Source: Globomyces pollinis-pini
Lineage: Eukaryota; Chytridiomycota; Chytridiomycetes; Rhizophydiales; Globomycetaceae
NCBI GenBank assembly: GCA_025399215.1
Contig: MU621113.1
Span: forward strand, 1 to 64,000
Direction of reading: 5' to 3'
Length of the DNA: 64,000 bases
The notes beneath the pieces are model-generated. The model saw only the letters and a list, made by a program, of their open reading frames with translations, had not been told where the DNA came from and did not search any database. A program made the position numbers and the translations under genes. Of the stretch, positions 36,395 to 48,055 are shown in pieces; positions within the stretch are counted from its first letter, which is position 1; every line of letters starts with the position of its first letter.

Positions 36395-39300
36395 ATGACT
36401 GACAAGTCAAGAATTATCAAACAGTCATCATTCATGACTGAGATTCGAACTACTGGGACTCCTATCGAAGATTCGTCTGAGCCAGTAATTCCTGTAGAAA
36501 TGGAGACTCCTCGACCATACCAGGCTGAAATATTCAGAAAGGCAAAGGAATCAAATGTTATAGCGGTATTAGATACTGGAACTGGAAAAACTTTAATATC
36601 CTTATTATTGCTAAAGCATATGGCTTCATTAGAACCCTCACCATCCAAGAAAGTGTCCGCATTTTTAGTTCCTACAATTCCTTTAGTCAGCCAACAGGCC
36701 ACTTACATAACGACACACTCTAATTTAAAGGTTGGTCAGTATCGTGGTGGGAATAATAACTTATCGGTATAAATTGGGTTTCTAACAATTCAAGTGGACT
36801 TCCGAGGAATGGCAAGCTGAGATGCTTGACACAGTAATGCAATAGTTTTCTCAAAAGTAGGATGTTTTTGTAATGACCCCATATATTTTACTAAATGCAA
36901 TGGATCATGGATCAATATCAATGAAAAATGTAAGTGTTATAGCGATACATATAGTATTCTTGAATGATGTTCCCCAGTTCTCTTGAAATTCGATTATTTC
37001 ACGAAAACTGAGTAACAATTATTCAAATTGTCAATTTCTAATACTAATTTCTCGATTAGGTGAATTTGATAGTCTTTGATGAGTGTCATCACGCAAGAAG
37101 CTCCCACCCTTATAACTTACTAATGAAAACACATTATTCAATGTGTCTTGAACAGGATCGTCCAAAAATCTTCGGTATGACTGCTTCACCATGTATTTCC
37201 AAAGAAAGTGCGCGATCCTCAATACTGTATTCGAATAACTTTAACAGTTAGTCACATAGAAAATAATTTAAAATGTAAGGCGGTCACGTCCTCCTCTTAT
37301 GAGCAACTGCTAGAGTATGTTTCCCGTCCGTCTGAAAGGATTGTTTATTATACACCGGGTGATTTCTTCAGCCCTCCCAAGCTTTATTTAACTATTATCC
37401 AAAAGTATCCAAAATTGATGGCATTTTTAGAAAGAGAAATTGGTGATGCAATGTCGTTTTGCGACGTATTGGGTCCTTGGGCTGCAGATAGAGCACTTGA
37501 ATACTCTATTCTCGACTTGGAAAAATTCATGAAAAAATGCCTAAAAAAATTAACTCTAAAACCAATAGAATCTCTTGAATCTGACCTTGTGGTACATCAA
37601 GTACTGCCAACTGCAAAAAATTTCGAAGAGTTTATCGAAACTATGACACCACCGAATGAACCAATTGATACAACATCACAGGAACAAGATATGAATTTTA
37701 GTGTACCATTACCTAGCATATCTCAAGAGGAAAAATCTCCTAATTCAAATAAGGTTGTGGTGGATGATCAGTCAAATATGTTGAAACGAAATCATGATCA
37801 AATAGACGATGTAGATTTTGAGGATATTGGCATGGTGTTTAAGCAAGAAACTCGGATGTTCAATGAATTAGAGTCACTCTCGCAAGACGAATTGAATCAA
37901 TACCTTGATTTTTGCGACGAGTTGCAACGCTCTCCAGAGTGGGGTGGAAAGTCAAACATATTGATGTCCTCAGATATCGGATCAAAAGTAAATGCTTTGG
38001 TAAACATTTTGATGGAATATGAAAATGAAGAAGACTTTTTTTGTGGAATTGTGTTCTGTCAGCAACGTGTGATGGCAAGAGTGTTACAACGCTTGATTGC
38101 ATTTCATCCTAAGCTTGATTTTATCAAGTCTGCATGTCTCCTGGGACATGGTACTCGTAGCAAAGGGACTATGTATAAGCAATCTTCCACAATGTCAGTA
38201 ATAAATCAACGGGCAATCGTAAACAATTTTAGAACTGGAAAACTAAACTTATTGATTGCCACCAATGTATGTAATGGGATTTTAACGCTGTTTTAGGTTG
38301 CTGAAGAAGGACTAGATATTAAACCTTGTAATTGTGTGATTCGGTTTGATATGATGGAAATGAATCTGATCAACTATATTCAGTCAAGAGGTCGTGCTAG
38401 ACATAAGTCTTCCCAATTTATAGTTCTGGCTCAGCAGGGAGATGATCAACCCGAAAACTTATTGAAATACCTGAAATTTACTGAAAACAAAATGCGAGAC
38501 ACCTTGTACAATGATGACCTGGACGATAAAAGGGCTGATTTTAAAGAGAATGATATCAAACCAGCAGAAATTTATAGAATTAAAAAAACCGAAGCAATGG
38601 CCACGCTATATAATGCAATGTCCTTACTTTACCAATATTGTTCTGTTCTACCACGAAGTGCATATTATACACCAATCCCGGAGTTTCTTCTGGCAAAAGG
38701 GCCATCAGGATACGCCTGTCAGTTACATATGCCCAGAAATATCCGTGCAGATTGTTCAAAGTTGCGGGGGCCGATTTGCTCATCAGCGGCCAATGCTAAG
38801 AGAGAAGTGGCATTTCGAATGATCAAGTTGTTGCATTCATGTGGTGAACTAGATGATGATCTTAAACCTGCACATCTCTTTACAAAAGATCCCATCACAG
38901 GAGAAATCAAAAGAAAAATTGGAATTCAAAATCTCTCAAAGAATCGAAAGGTTAGAAGTCATACAACAGGCATACCTTCGGCATTTGAAGGTAGCTGGGA
39001 AGTTGACACTACTGTATATTTGAACATTGTGCATCTTTGCACAAACGATGATGCAGCTGATGACACACCTGATGATGCAACTGGCGGTCGATTTCTCGCG
39101 GTAGGATTTCTTTCTTTTAGCAAGCCTAGTCAACGTGCAGTATCTGTATTTCCATTCAAGATTGGTGGAATACCACATACAGTGAAAGTTTTTACTTTAA
39201 AGAAGAAATTAAAACTAGAGGAAGATTTGATTGCTAAATTCAAAAACTATCATTTTGAATTTTTTAGCTCCATTTTGCGATCTACAATGAGTGTTGACTA

Positions 39301-41820
39301 TCCATGGTCTACGCTATGTGTCCCATTAATAGTTGATGAAGCAGATAGTGTTTCGTTTTCACGAACTACTGATCCTTTAGAAATCATAGACTTTGTGGCA
39401 TTGGATTTTTGTTCTTCAGTGGACAGATCTGACGTCAGTTTTATAGCTGATGAAACTCTTTCTTGGAATGAAGTACGTGATTACGTTTTGTATGATGAAT
39501 ATCGATATGGTAGAAATTTCGTAATGTTGGAAATTAAAAGGGATCAAACACCACTAACGGATATCAGTATGGATAATGCAAAGTTTAAGAATGTCAATGA
39601 TATATATAAGTATCGTTTTAATTATCCACATGAATTAAATCCTGATCAAGTACTTGTATACGCTGAACCTCTTGGATACCCATATCAGTAACCTTAAAAA
39701 AAGTTAATTCTTTAGTTACAAAAAATCACATGTAAATTTCCAAAAGGTAATGCTGGTTCCTCAAGTGGTAACCATGTGTCCTATCAAGAGACCACATGTA
39801 TTGGAAGCCAGAATATTCCCAATTCTATTAAGAACAATCACTCACCGTCTCCTGGTTTCTGATATCCTAAAGAACGTTCCTTTTACTCATACCAACATCA
39901 AATTGCCAACCACTATGGATTTACTACAAAAAGCTTTCACAGCGCCTTCGGCAAATCTTGATTTCAATTATGAGAGGCTCGAATTTTTAGGTGATTCGTT
40001 TTTGAAGGTCTATTTAACCACTCATTTATTCGTTTCTCATCCATTCCGACATGAGGGTTACCTTTCTCAGTGTCGGATTGAGTTAGAAAACAATAACCAT
40101 CTTCGAAAATCAGCAAACAATTTGAATTTGGAAGCATATATTTTGGGTGACCCATTTTCTAGACAGCATTATATACCACCAATGATTGGAAATGAAAAAG
40201 GACAAATGCTCAGTGATAAAACGGTGGCCGATGTAGTAGAGGCATCTATTGGAGCTTGCATTTTAAATGCACAGGAAAATGGTGGTTGTGAAGCAGTAAA
40301 GTTCTTCCTTGGCGATCAATTTCAAACCGATTTAAATGATTACAGCAAACTTTGGAAAGCATCCGAAACCGCTGGTCCAAACAGTGTAGAACCTTCACTG
40401 ATGAAAGGATGTGTATCTATTCAGCAGCAGATTGGATACAGTTTCAAGAACATAAATATACTTGTTGAGGCACTAACGCATGCTAGTGCTATAATGGGTG
40501 GAAATAGTTATGAACGTTTGGAATATTTGGGTAATTTGTGTTGTTTTAATGAGTAATCTAGGTGATTCTGTTTTGGGTTATGTTGTGACTAAATTTCTAT
40601 ATAAACTAAAACCTTCACTACAGCCTGGCCCATTGTCGGATTTGCGATCAGAACTTGTAAACAACCAATTTCTTGGTATGATCAATATTTTTGATATGTA
40701 GGAGCTATCACCATATCTTTAGGATTCCACAATTACCTCAGTCACATGAATGAGGAGTTAGGGATGGCTATTTCAACTTGGGCAACTGATTTCCAAATAT
40801 TATTTGCAAGTACAGAGTTGGCCATTGGTGACGTAGAAAAATCGACGGTCACTGAAACAGAAAAGCTATTGTTTTGGAACTATATGGCAGCCTGTCCAAA
40901 AACAATTGGTGATATTTATGAAAGTATTCTGGGGGCAGTTTACTTAGATTCGGATTTCAAAATGGAATTTGTTGAGAAAGTGATGGAAAAAACGTTGTTT
41001 GAACCCTGGTGGCATCGATTTAGCATTTTGATCAATGATAAGGAAGGAATTCAGAGTAAACATCCAATGCGGGAGCTATCAGATTTGATCAATACCTTGA
41101 AATGCAATGCATTAGTGATGGAGTAATCTTCAGTATCGTTAATTGATTTTTAGAGTTGAAACATTAAGGAATGGCTTGAATCAGACCCGATTGAAACTAC
41201 ATGACTTGCTTATTGGTGTGGAAAGTCATGAAAACAAAAAAGATGCAAAGAAAATGGCGGCATTCAAAGCTGTGAGTTACATAAACTCTGATTTGGAAAA
41301 AATTAAAATCCTATGTGATTGTTCAAAGAAAGAAACAGAAAATGATACCAATAATAATGTCAATGTCAGCGAAAAAAAGCAACGCAAGGAATATTTGGTG
41401 AAGCAGTTTCCCCAAGTAAATGACTCGACAGCCACTTCTCCAAATAGTGGTCAAGTGTCCGACAATGATAATGATATGGAGTTAGATAAAACGGTTCATA
41501 GCCCAAATGTGACTGATATTGGTTCGAAACAACAATCTACAGTAATCATAGCAAGCTCTGATCATGAAGATGATGGCAACTCTTGTAATGGAAATACAGA
41601 TAGTATATTCCAAAATGCTGCCGAATCCATCGAGCAGACAAAAGATTCTGAATATGGAAATCACACTGTGTATAGAAATGGTGATAATGACCAAATTGTT
41701 GAAACAGAGATTCGTCCAATAGTAGATCAGTTAACTTCAGAAAGCATGTCTACTGTGTCAGATTTTGATGATACTTTATCGGTCAAATCTGATCCACCCA
41801 TGGAAGTAGAAGGTATTTGA
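36395..41820 (+). CDS. DCL: Dicer-type ribonuclease III
   Basis: First ATG 36395; nine exons or so. Introns are 25-40 nt except 36930-37059 (130 nt). Domains in order: DExD helicase with LDTGTGKTLIS, FDECHHA and FGMTASP; helicase C with IATNVAEEGLDI and YIQSRGRARH; the Dicer dimerisation domain (AMATLYNAMSLLYQYCS, CQLHMPRNIRAD); RNase IIIa (YERLEFLGDSFLK, DKTVADVVEASIGA); RNase IIIb (YERLEYLGDSVLGY, PKTIGDIYESILGAVYLDS); and a C-terminal dsRBD-like segment ending NKKDAKKMAAFKAVSYI. Both RNase III active sites keep their acidic residues. I see no clear PAZ. After the dsRBD comes an acidic tail of about 170 residues (NDNDMELDKTV, SDHEDDGNS). It cuts long dsRNA or hairpins into small RNAs; no Argonaute lies in the window. 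Confidence 0.93.
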
Positions 41821-41843
41821 TAGATATGCTCATCAATTGCTAG

Positions 41844-41964
41844 TTTCAAAGCCATCTTTAATTTTGAAGAAAACTGAAATATAATTCATAGCATTAATAT
41901 GTTGTTTTCAAAGCCGTCCTTAATTTTGAAGAAATTTGAAATATAATTCATAGCATTAATGTTG
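41844..41964. repeat. Tandem duplication, about 62-bp unit, 3' of Dicer
   Basis: Two adjacent copies beginning TTTCAAAGCC and ending AATTCATAGCATTAAT, with a few substitutions. It lies in the space between the Dicer stop and the next gene's stop, so it forms part of both 3' regions. Confidence 0.75.
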
Positions 41965-41979
41965 TATTACTAAATGAAC

Positions 41980-42457
41980 TTATTTACGTCCATTGGATCT
42001 TTTCTTTCCCACAGATAGCTGTTTTCCACCAGAAGTTCGTTTTGGGCCAAGAATGTGAGCTGCACTTCCGGTCTTATGACCACCAATCAAAACAGTTCCT
42101 TTAGCAAGTGGTTTACCAAGTCTTTCAAAAACAGTTTCACCTAAGCGATCAGTAATAGACTTTTTTTTTGGTCCTAGTCTATCCAATATTGGTTGCTTGC
42201 GGGGTCTTTTTGTAGAGGAATCATGAGTTGGTTTAGGCTTTACAACTGGTTTCCTAGAACTTTGTTCGTGAGACTTTTGAACAGGTTTTCTAGCCAATCT
42301 GGAACTTCTTTTTGGTGATAGTGACCTTTTTCTGGTATTTGCAGTATTTGGAGTATTTGAAGGTAAACTTGTAGGTTCAACTACTCGATTCTTTAATAAT
42401 TTTTCAAATCTAACAAGTTTCAATATCAATACTTTCATACCTTTCTGATAAAGACAT
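41980..42457 (-). CDS. Basic nuclear protein with three DRLG/ERLG motifs
   Basis: Two exons (31-nt intron). ATG 42457 gives MSLSERFEKLLKNR, then an Arg/Ser/Lys/Pro-rich region (RKRSLSPKRSSRLARKP) and three motifs ILDRLG, ITDRLG and VFERLG before a Gly/Lys-rich end. The MSLSxRFxxLL start and RLG motifs recall chromatin/mRNA-export adaptors such as CHTOP or UIF, which contact the DEAD-box helicase UAP56. Low complexity limits the certainty. It converges on Dicer. Confidence 0.6.
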
Positions 42458-42565
42458 TAAAAAATATCGTTCGTTTGGTTTGAAAGGGTAAAGAGAAAAG
42501 CAGGAAAAAATTCGAGACTTTTTCCAACACCTTCAAATTTCTTTCCTCTTCAACGTACTTTTTCT

Positions 42566-43217
42566 CTATTCATTCTAACCAAACCTTTTCTCTACATTAA
42601 AGATAGTTGGATAGAAACTAGAGATACTAAGGTTGCTGAAATCAAATATCGTCCGTCATATGATAAATGTACATTCTGCAGAGATACATTGGACAGGGAA
42701 ATACACACTGCATATGTTAAATGAAGATGCGCGTATCATCCAGCTCCAGTTCGCAAATCACCCCTACGAAAGAGAGCACAGAAAAGACAGAAGTTATGTA
42801 GTGTGCACCCTAAAATGAATGGTGGTCATCCACTCCCAGGCTATCGACCTCCTACAGAAGTCTTCATTAGTCAAAGACTAAGTAGTATTAATAGACATGC
42901 TCACAGTAGAATATCAAGCCGTCAAGGTAAAGCTGCTTCAGGGTTAGGAAAAGCAGCTGAAAGACAGCAGCTGTAAGAAGTTCCAGTAGCTCAAGGAGAA
43001 GGAGGTCATGGATCAGGAAAAGGAAGGCCTTCCTCGGTCAAGCGTTGCGCATAAGTTATAAATGAGTTATATCATGATAAAGTGGTGTTCTATTTCAATA
43101 TGTCGAACGTCCTGAATGTAAAGAATGGCTACAGGTTTGGTCAGACAATTGGGATGAGAAAAAAAATTCAGGAAAAGTGTGTGGAGAATTTCGTCTGACA
43201 AAAACAAATATAAATTG
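42566..43217 (+). pseudogene. Coding-like tract with in-frame stops, possibly a decayed or unresolved gene
   Basis: One plus-strand frame reads KVAEIKYRPSYDKCTFCRDT then, past a TGA at 42722-42724, KLCSVHPKMNGGHPLPGY and RPPTEVFISQRLSS. A TAA follows at about 42974. Another frame further on reads YVERPECKEWLQVWSDNWDE and ends near 43217. These look like translated protein, but I could not find an ATG or a fully consistent set of short introns. Either a small multi-exon gene whose structure I have not solved, or a relic. No family recognised. Confidence 0.3.
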
Positions 43218-43322
43218 AACTGTTTTTTGGAATGTTTTATTTAATAGGAAGGAATTTAAACGGATAATGGCAAGTCTAAACTTTTACTTTGAAACCAATC
43301 TGAATAGCAATAGTACTTTTCA

Positions 43323-43877
43323 TCACATAACCGAATCACTCCATTTTGAAGATGATAATAGAATAGAGCTGAACCTAATGACATTGAATAAATGGTACTT
43401 GAATTTAAATTTACTTGTTCTAAACAGTACTACCAAAATCTTATCAAATAGACTGTTGGAAATACTACATCGTTGAAAGTTACATGGCAAAACAGACCAC
43501 TAAGTTTGTTGAATCATTCAAATAGCATACCATATTCTTGATTCTAAATAATAATGTCATAAATGAGTATAAAATTCCAATAGTACATTCTGTTTTGAAC
43601 TCTTGGAAGATTATCTTTATCATTCCTGCTTGAAATGGAAATGTAAATGTAAATCTGAACATAAAGGAGACAGTAACATATCCAACAAATAGTATATGAA
43701 CACTAGGTTAATTAGAAATCAATACATTGTTTACATATAACCAATAATTACCAGATCCATGTTGTGATATGGAATATCTCCAAAAATAACTAGAAACATA
43801 TCAAACAGAATATAAAAGAAGCTGACAATAACATAGCGCTTGATTGAATTGGCAGTTGCTAGTTGTTTATTGTCCAT
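43323..43877 (-). CDS. TMEM138: TMEM138-like ciliary membrane protein
   Basis: ATG 43877; introns of about 32 and 19 nt restore about 167 residues, close to the 162 of human TMEM138. There are four hydrophobic segments. The stretch FMFRFTFTFPFQAGMIKIIF followed by EFKTECTIGILY matches the TMEM138 core (FNTFVFQAGLVNLLFHKFK) in sequence and position. Vertebrate TMEM138 is needed for cilia and is mutated in Joubert syndrome. Its presence implies a flagellated stage. The C-terminal exon after the 19-nt intron (SNSLFDKILVVLFRTSKF) is less certain. The plus-strand ORF at 43267-43476 partly overlaps this exon and is rejected. Confidence 0.75.
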
Positions 43878-44002
43878 CAAAACGCGTCAGAAAGTCTAAA
43901 CTTTCTATTCATACAAACTCATACCATTCAACATCAGTCTAATTGTAGATGATAAACTATATTAATTGATAACAATAAAATCCAACAATTGTTTCCAAAC
44001 AT

Positions 44003-45579
44003 TTATAACATTTCAACATCTTGGTCGGGTTTCATTTCCCCACGACAAACCGAGTTCTGGATTTCTCGTCTAATTTCGGCTGTAATTTCACTATGGATTT
44101 TATATTTCAACAAGTCTAGCAATGCCTCCTTTTGTTCAGGAGTCATATCTTCTTTATATCTACAACATTAAACAACTCAATAAATACCTTTGAGCAAAAA
44201 CAAGTAATGACTGATGCCATAAAACTGGCATTTCACGATCATCTTGCTTAAATCGTAAAAAGTGGAACACTAGAGAGTCTATAACTTTATACGGCAGTGC
44301 GTATTTTTTGTCCAATAATATTCGAATAAATAAACTATTTGGTCCTAACATTAGTTACTTTTATCCACGAACCAGTGTATTCCATTTCAGCAATTTTCTA
44401 ATGATTAGTAGTAGAGTATTTAATACCAAAAGCGCAGCAGCTGAATGCAAAACAGGAACAGACACTTTGATTAAAACAGAACCAATAATTGCAGCTTCGC
44501 GTAAAGTACAAGTTCCAGATTCGCAGAGAGGCAAGAGGAATCCTTTGAAAAAAGCAGCAGGTTTGTATAAACTTTTTTTCAAAGACATATACAAATGATA
44601 ATTCAATTTTTTTGTGTCTTGTATATCTGTTCGTACTTTATCGAGAAGAATGATGTTAAAGAAACTGACAAAGTTAATAGAATATTCATACCGTTGGGCC
44701 ATCTTTGATTTCAAGTTTGAAGTAAAAATACGGGTTGCCTGATAAAGTGCTTGTGGTGACCATGCTAATGTTAAAATTCAAACAATTCACCATCTGGATT
44801 TGTAATATATAAAACTTCTTCCCAGTCTCTGAGAGTTGGAATGATTTTGAAGGTCTTAGGAAGTGGACCAGATTTGTAACGTGAAAGAAGCATTCCAACT
44901 CTATCGATGAGGTACATTTTCAAGATACTTTGTGTAGACTTCAACAACTTTTGGATTTAAACCTGGTGGTACTTCAGGGCCAGCATTTTCTAAGGCATCT
45001 AGAACAGCATTAATAAATATTCTTTTGAACAGTGACAGTCATGAATTTTAATCTGAAAAAAACAAAAATCCAGTACTTACCAGCAGTATTTGCAGCATTA
45101 ATTTTAGACATAATTAAATCTGACAAATTAAGACTTTTCTTTGGTTCAGGGTTCATGAATTTCTCTATTAAAGCCTGATCATTTTCGTCAATATTCTAAA
45201 GATGAATAAATCCATTTTAAATTACTAGACCAGTATCCCCATCATTCCATTCTTCAAAATCTTTCTCATCATCGCTGTTGATTTCATCCTCATCATCATC
45301 CAACTCGTAATTTTTAGTAGGTTTGGTGATTGAAGGAGACTTTTTAAATGATTTAACATCATCTTCGGCTAATTCCAATTGTTGTTCTTTGACCATTTTT
45401 AAAATTTTAGAAGATGTTTTAGAATCCATTGTAGTTGATTCAACTTCTTGTACATTAGACTTTTTATTCTTAGTTTTAATTGGTTTGACTGAATTGGCAA
45501 CGGAAGCATCGTTTTCTAATTGAATATGAAGCGGGTCGTGACGTTCTTTTGTTGATTGTTTGCTTTTTGATTTTGGCAT
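44003..45579 (-). CDS. BYSL: Bystin (Enp1), 40S ribosome assembly factor
   Basis: Seven or so exons from ATG 45579. The N-terminus is acidic/basic and disordered ([20 protein letters not shown]). Then come [86 protein letters not shown] and [16 protein letters not shown], which all match bystin across its length. The C-terminus is [18 protein letters not shown]. Enp1/bystin is required for 20S pre-rRNA processing and 40S export. About 430 residues, normal for the family. It starts upstream of TMEM138 on the same strand with 125 bp between. Confidence 0.95.
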
Positions 45580-46677
45580 TGGAATTGATTTAAAAAAAAA
45601 ATAAAAAAAAATTCAATTCAATTCAATACTACCAATCAACTTGATATAGTTTTCCAATTTCATTGTGGTAATTTGATAGCATTAAAGCTTTGTTTTATTG
45701 GATAATGATGATCAGAACTGGAGGAAATGAGTATGAATCACCATAACTGTTTGTGAACTTCACGTTCTCTTATAATATTCAATCCATGAAGTAATCATAG
45801 AAGTCTTCACTTTAGAAGGCGTCATTTAGAAAAAAAACGTAAGACGGTAATCATCATGGAATGTTTATCTAATTGGTCAGTTCCGTCAGTACACAATCCT
45901 TCGTGGAGTAAAATGAATACTGAATTAGTATAATGGCCTGCTTTGAACGAAGTATATAAACTCTGATTGATAGCAGTCTTGTTTGACAAATCTATTGCCA
46001 TATGGCTATTAGTTGCACCAATGAATCACACATTGGTTATGATTCAGTTCCCTTTCCACCAAACCCCACAAATGAAAGTCGTGCATGATTCGAACTAAAG
46101 GGTTTGGCTGAACATGCTTCATTTAATAGTTATAATGAGACGAATAACCAAGCTCCATTTCAAGCCATGTTACCGTTTGACGGAATTGCTTTCTACTCTA
46201 GACTCTGCTTATGATATCGCAGGTTTTGTTAGGCAATATAAAATGAGATTGATTGTACACCTTTAAAATACCTGTATAGATTACAGGTTGAACTAGCCAC
46301 TGAATTCTCTGGTAAATTGGTGGTTTTTCCGTTTCGGCCCGCCTTTATGAAACACAAAACATTGACCACCACTCAAAGACACACAGACAATGATATTGGT
46401 CACAAATGGTCTGCCTAATAAATAATCAGTAAAAAGCGCTCTTTTTTGAAAGCTATTAAATTATAAAATGTTGAAAATTACCAGTTTTAGAAAACTTGGC
46501 ATCATTTATATAATTCAAGTTTTTCAGACTTTTCCCGCCTGAAATCGGCCCGTTTTATTCGCATCCTTTGTGTCGTATAACGTCAGATATTATGTCGGAA
46601 GCATGGTGTACCCGATCTAGGTCGGTCAAATTGACTATATAAAGGACTTTGATTTAAACAATTTCACATCATTCCAA
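45580..46677. other. Long intergenic region, divergent promoters
   Basis: About 1.1 kb between bystin and the FG-GAP gene. I see an A-rich run at 45590-45612, scattered short ORFs without support, and the TATA box of the FG-GAP gene. No repeats or RNA genes were recognised. Confidence 0.5.
46636..46643 (+). promoter_or_regulatory. TATA box of the FG-GAP gene
   Basis: TATATAAA 35-42 bp before the ATG at 46678. Confidence 0.6.
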
Positions 46678-47865
46678 ATGCTTTCTATTGCACTTCTCTC
46701 TTTGTGTGCCGCTGCCTTATCTGTTTCTAATGGACCAACTGAAGTGTCAAGAATCAATCTCAAGAACGTTGCATTTGCTAATCTGATTGATAAGTCGTTG
46801 TACCTATCAACCTTTGATGCAAATCCATTCGGTGGAAAAGATGCTGCGTTTGTGATTAAAGAAGCTAGCGACCTTTTAAAATCAAGTACTGTTAAGCCAA
46901 CTCAATTAACTGGCTCTATTACCTGGCCAAACACATACAAAAAAGCATCAGCATCTGTATTTGGAGTTGATGGTGTTTTAATTGGTGGAGGTTTCCTTGT
47001 GCCAGGAAAGGGAGATGGTGGAGTCTGGTTTTCTGATGGGAAATCATTGACTCAACTCTTCAAGGCTAAGGGTTACTTCTATCATCAAGCAGAGCTTTAT
47101 GATGTAAATGGCGATGGTTTATTGGACATCTTAACCTGCAGAGCAACCAAGCCAATGTTTGGAGACGGAAAGGGTGATTTAACTTACTTGACTCCAGTCG
47201 ATCGTAAGAAGCCTCTTGGTCCTTGGAAAGAAACTGTTATTGGCAAAGGATGTGACACTTTCTTTGTTTTAGAAGATATCAATGGTGACGGTGTTATTGA
47301 TATTGCATCTGCCGAATTTTGGGGAAGTGCAATGACCCTTATCCAAGGACCAAAGGGAGTCTTTTCAGATGCTTCCAAGCTTACTTACACTTCTATTGAT
47401 AAAACTATCGGAAAGGCTTTCGATTTGCAATTTGTTGATATCAATGGTGATGGTAAAAAAGACATCTTGGCCACAAACCATGAAAGTGGCAACGGTGGAG
47501 TTTTCGCCTATGAAGTTCCAGCAAATTTAAACGGTACCTGGACCCGTCATACTCTCGCTACAGGATTCCCTGTTCGTCAAAGTGGAATTGGACAAGCATC
47601 ACCTGGTGCTGCTCATGCATTCTATCCTACTGTAGGAAGTACTGGAAAACCATCTATTGTTGTTGCTGGAGACGCAACTCAACGTGTACATTTCTTGCAA
47701 CCAACAACCACTGATGTGAACGACTGGAGCTTTACTATGTCTGAACTTCATGACTGTCAATCGACTGTTGGAGGTATTGCAGTGGGAGACACCAATGGCG
47801 ATGGAAAGAATGAATTGTTTATCCCATGCTTTGATAAAGGATATCTTGTCACTTTAACCTTTTAA
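46678..47865 (+). CDS. Secreted FG-GAP/VCBS beta-propeller protein
   Basis: Single exon, 395 residues, with a clear signal peptide (MLSIALLSLCAAALSVSNG). Four calcium-binding-loop motifs are spaced through the chain: DVNGDGLLDIL, DINGDGVIDIA, DINGDGKKDIL and DTNGDGKNELF, as in integrin-alpha-type propellers. No membrane segment or GPI signal, so I infer a soluble secreted protein. The function is unknown; relatives in fungi and oomycetes are extracellular and often strongly expressed. The strong TATA box and C-ending codons fit high expression. No intron, in contrast to most neighbours. Confidence 0.85.
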   Translation: MLSIALLSLCAAALSVSNGPTEVSRINLKNVAFANLIDKSLYLSTFDANPFGGKDAAFVIKEASDLLKSSTVKPTQLTGSITWPNTYKKASASVFGVDGVLIGGGFLVPGKGDGGVWFSDGKSLTQLFKAKGYFYHQAELYDVNGDGLLDILTCRATKPMFGDGKGDLTYLTPVDRKKPLGPWKETVIGKGCDTFFVLEDINGDGVIDIASAEFWGSAMTLIQGPKGVFSDASKLTYTSIDKTIGKAFDLQFVDINGDGKKDILATNHESGNGGVFAYEVPANLNGTWTRHTLATGFPVRQSGIGQASPGAAHAFYPTVGSTGKPSIVVAGDATQRVHFLQPTTTDVNDWSFTMSELHDCQSTVGGIAVGDTNGDGKNELFIPCFDKGYLVTLTF

Positions 47866-48055
47866 ATGATTTATCAAAAAGTTAGAATAAAACCAGCTGT
47901 GCATCTATCAAACTACTTTGTTTTCTGAGTCAGACCTGAGATCTATAAACAGTAAACTAGAATTCTTGAATGACTGTATATACAATTCCTATTAACTCTG
48001 ATGTAAGAGTGTCGTCAAATTTAGTAAGAAAAATGAATGAAAAACTTACTCTGTC

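Noticed and set aside
43267..43476. Plus-strand ORF MASLNFYFETN...
   Set aside because: Partly antisense to the last exon of the TMEM138-like gene; no independent support.
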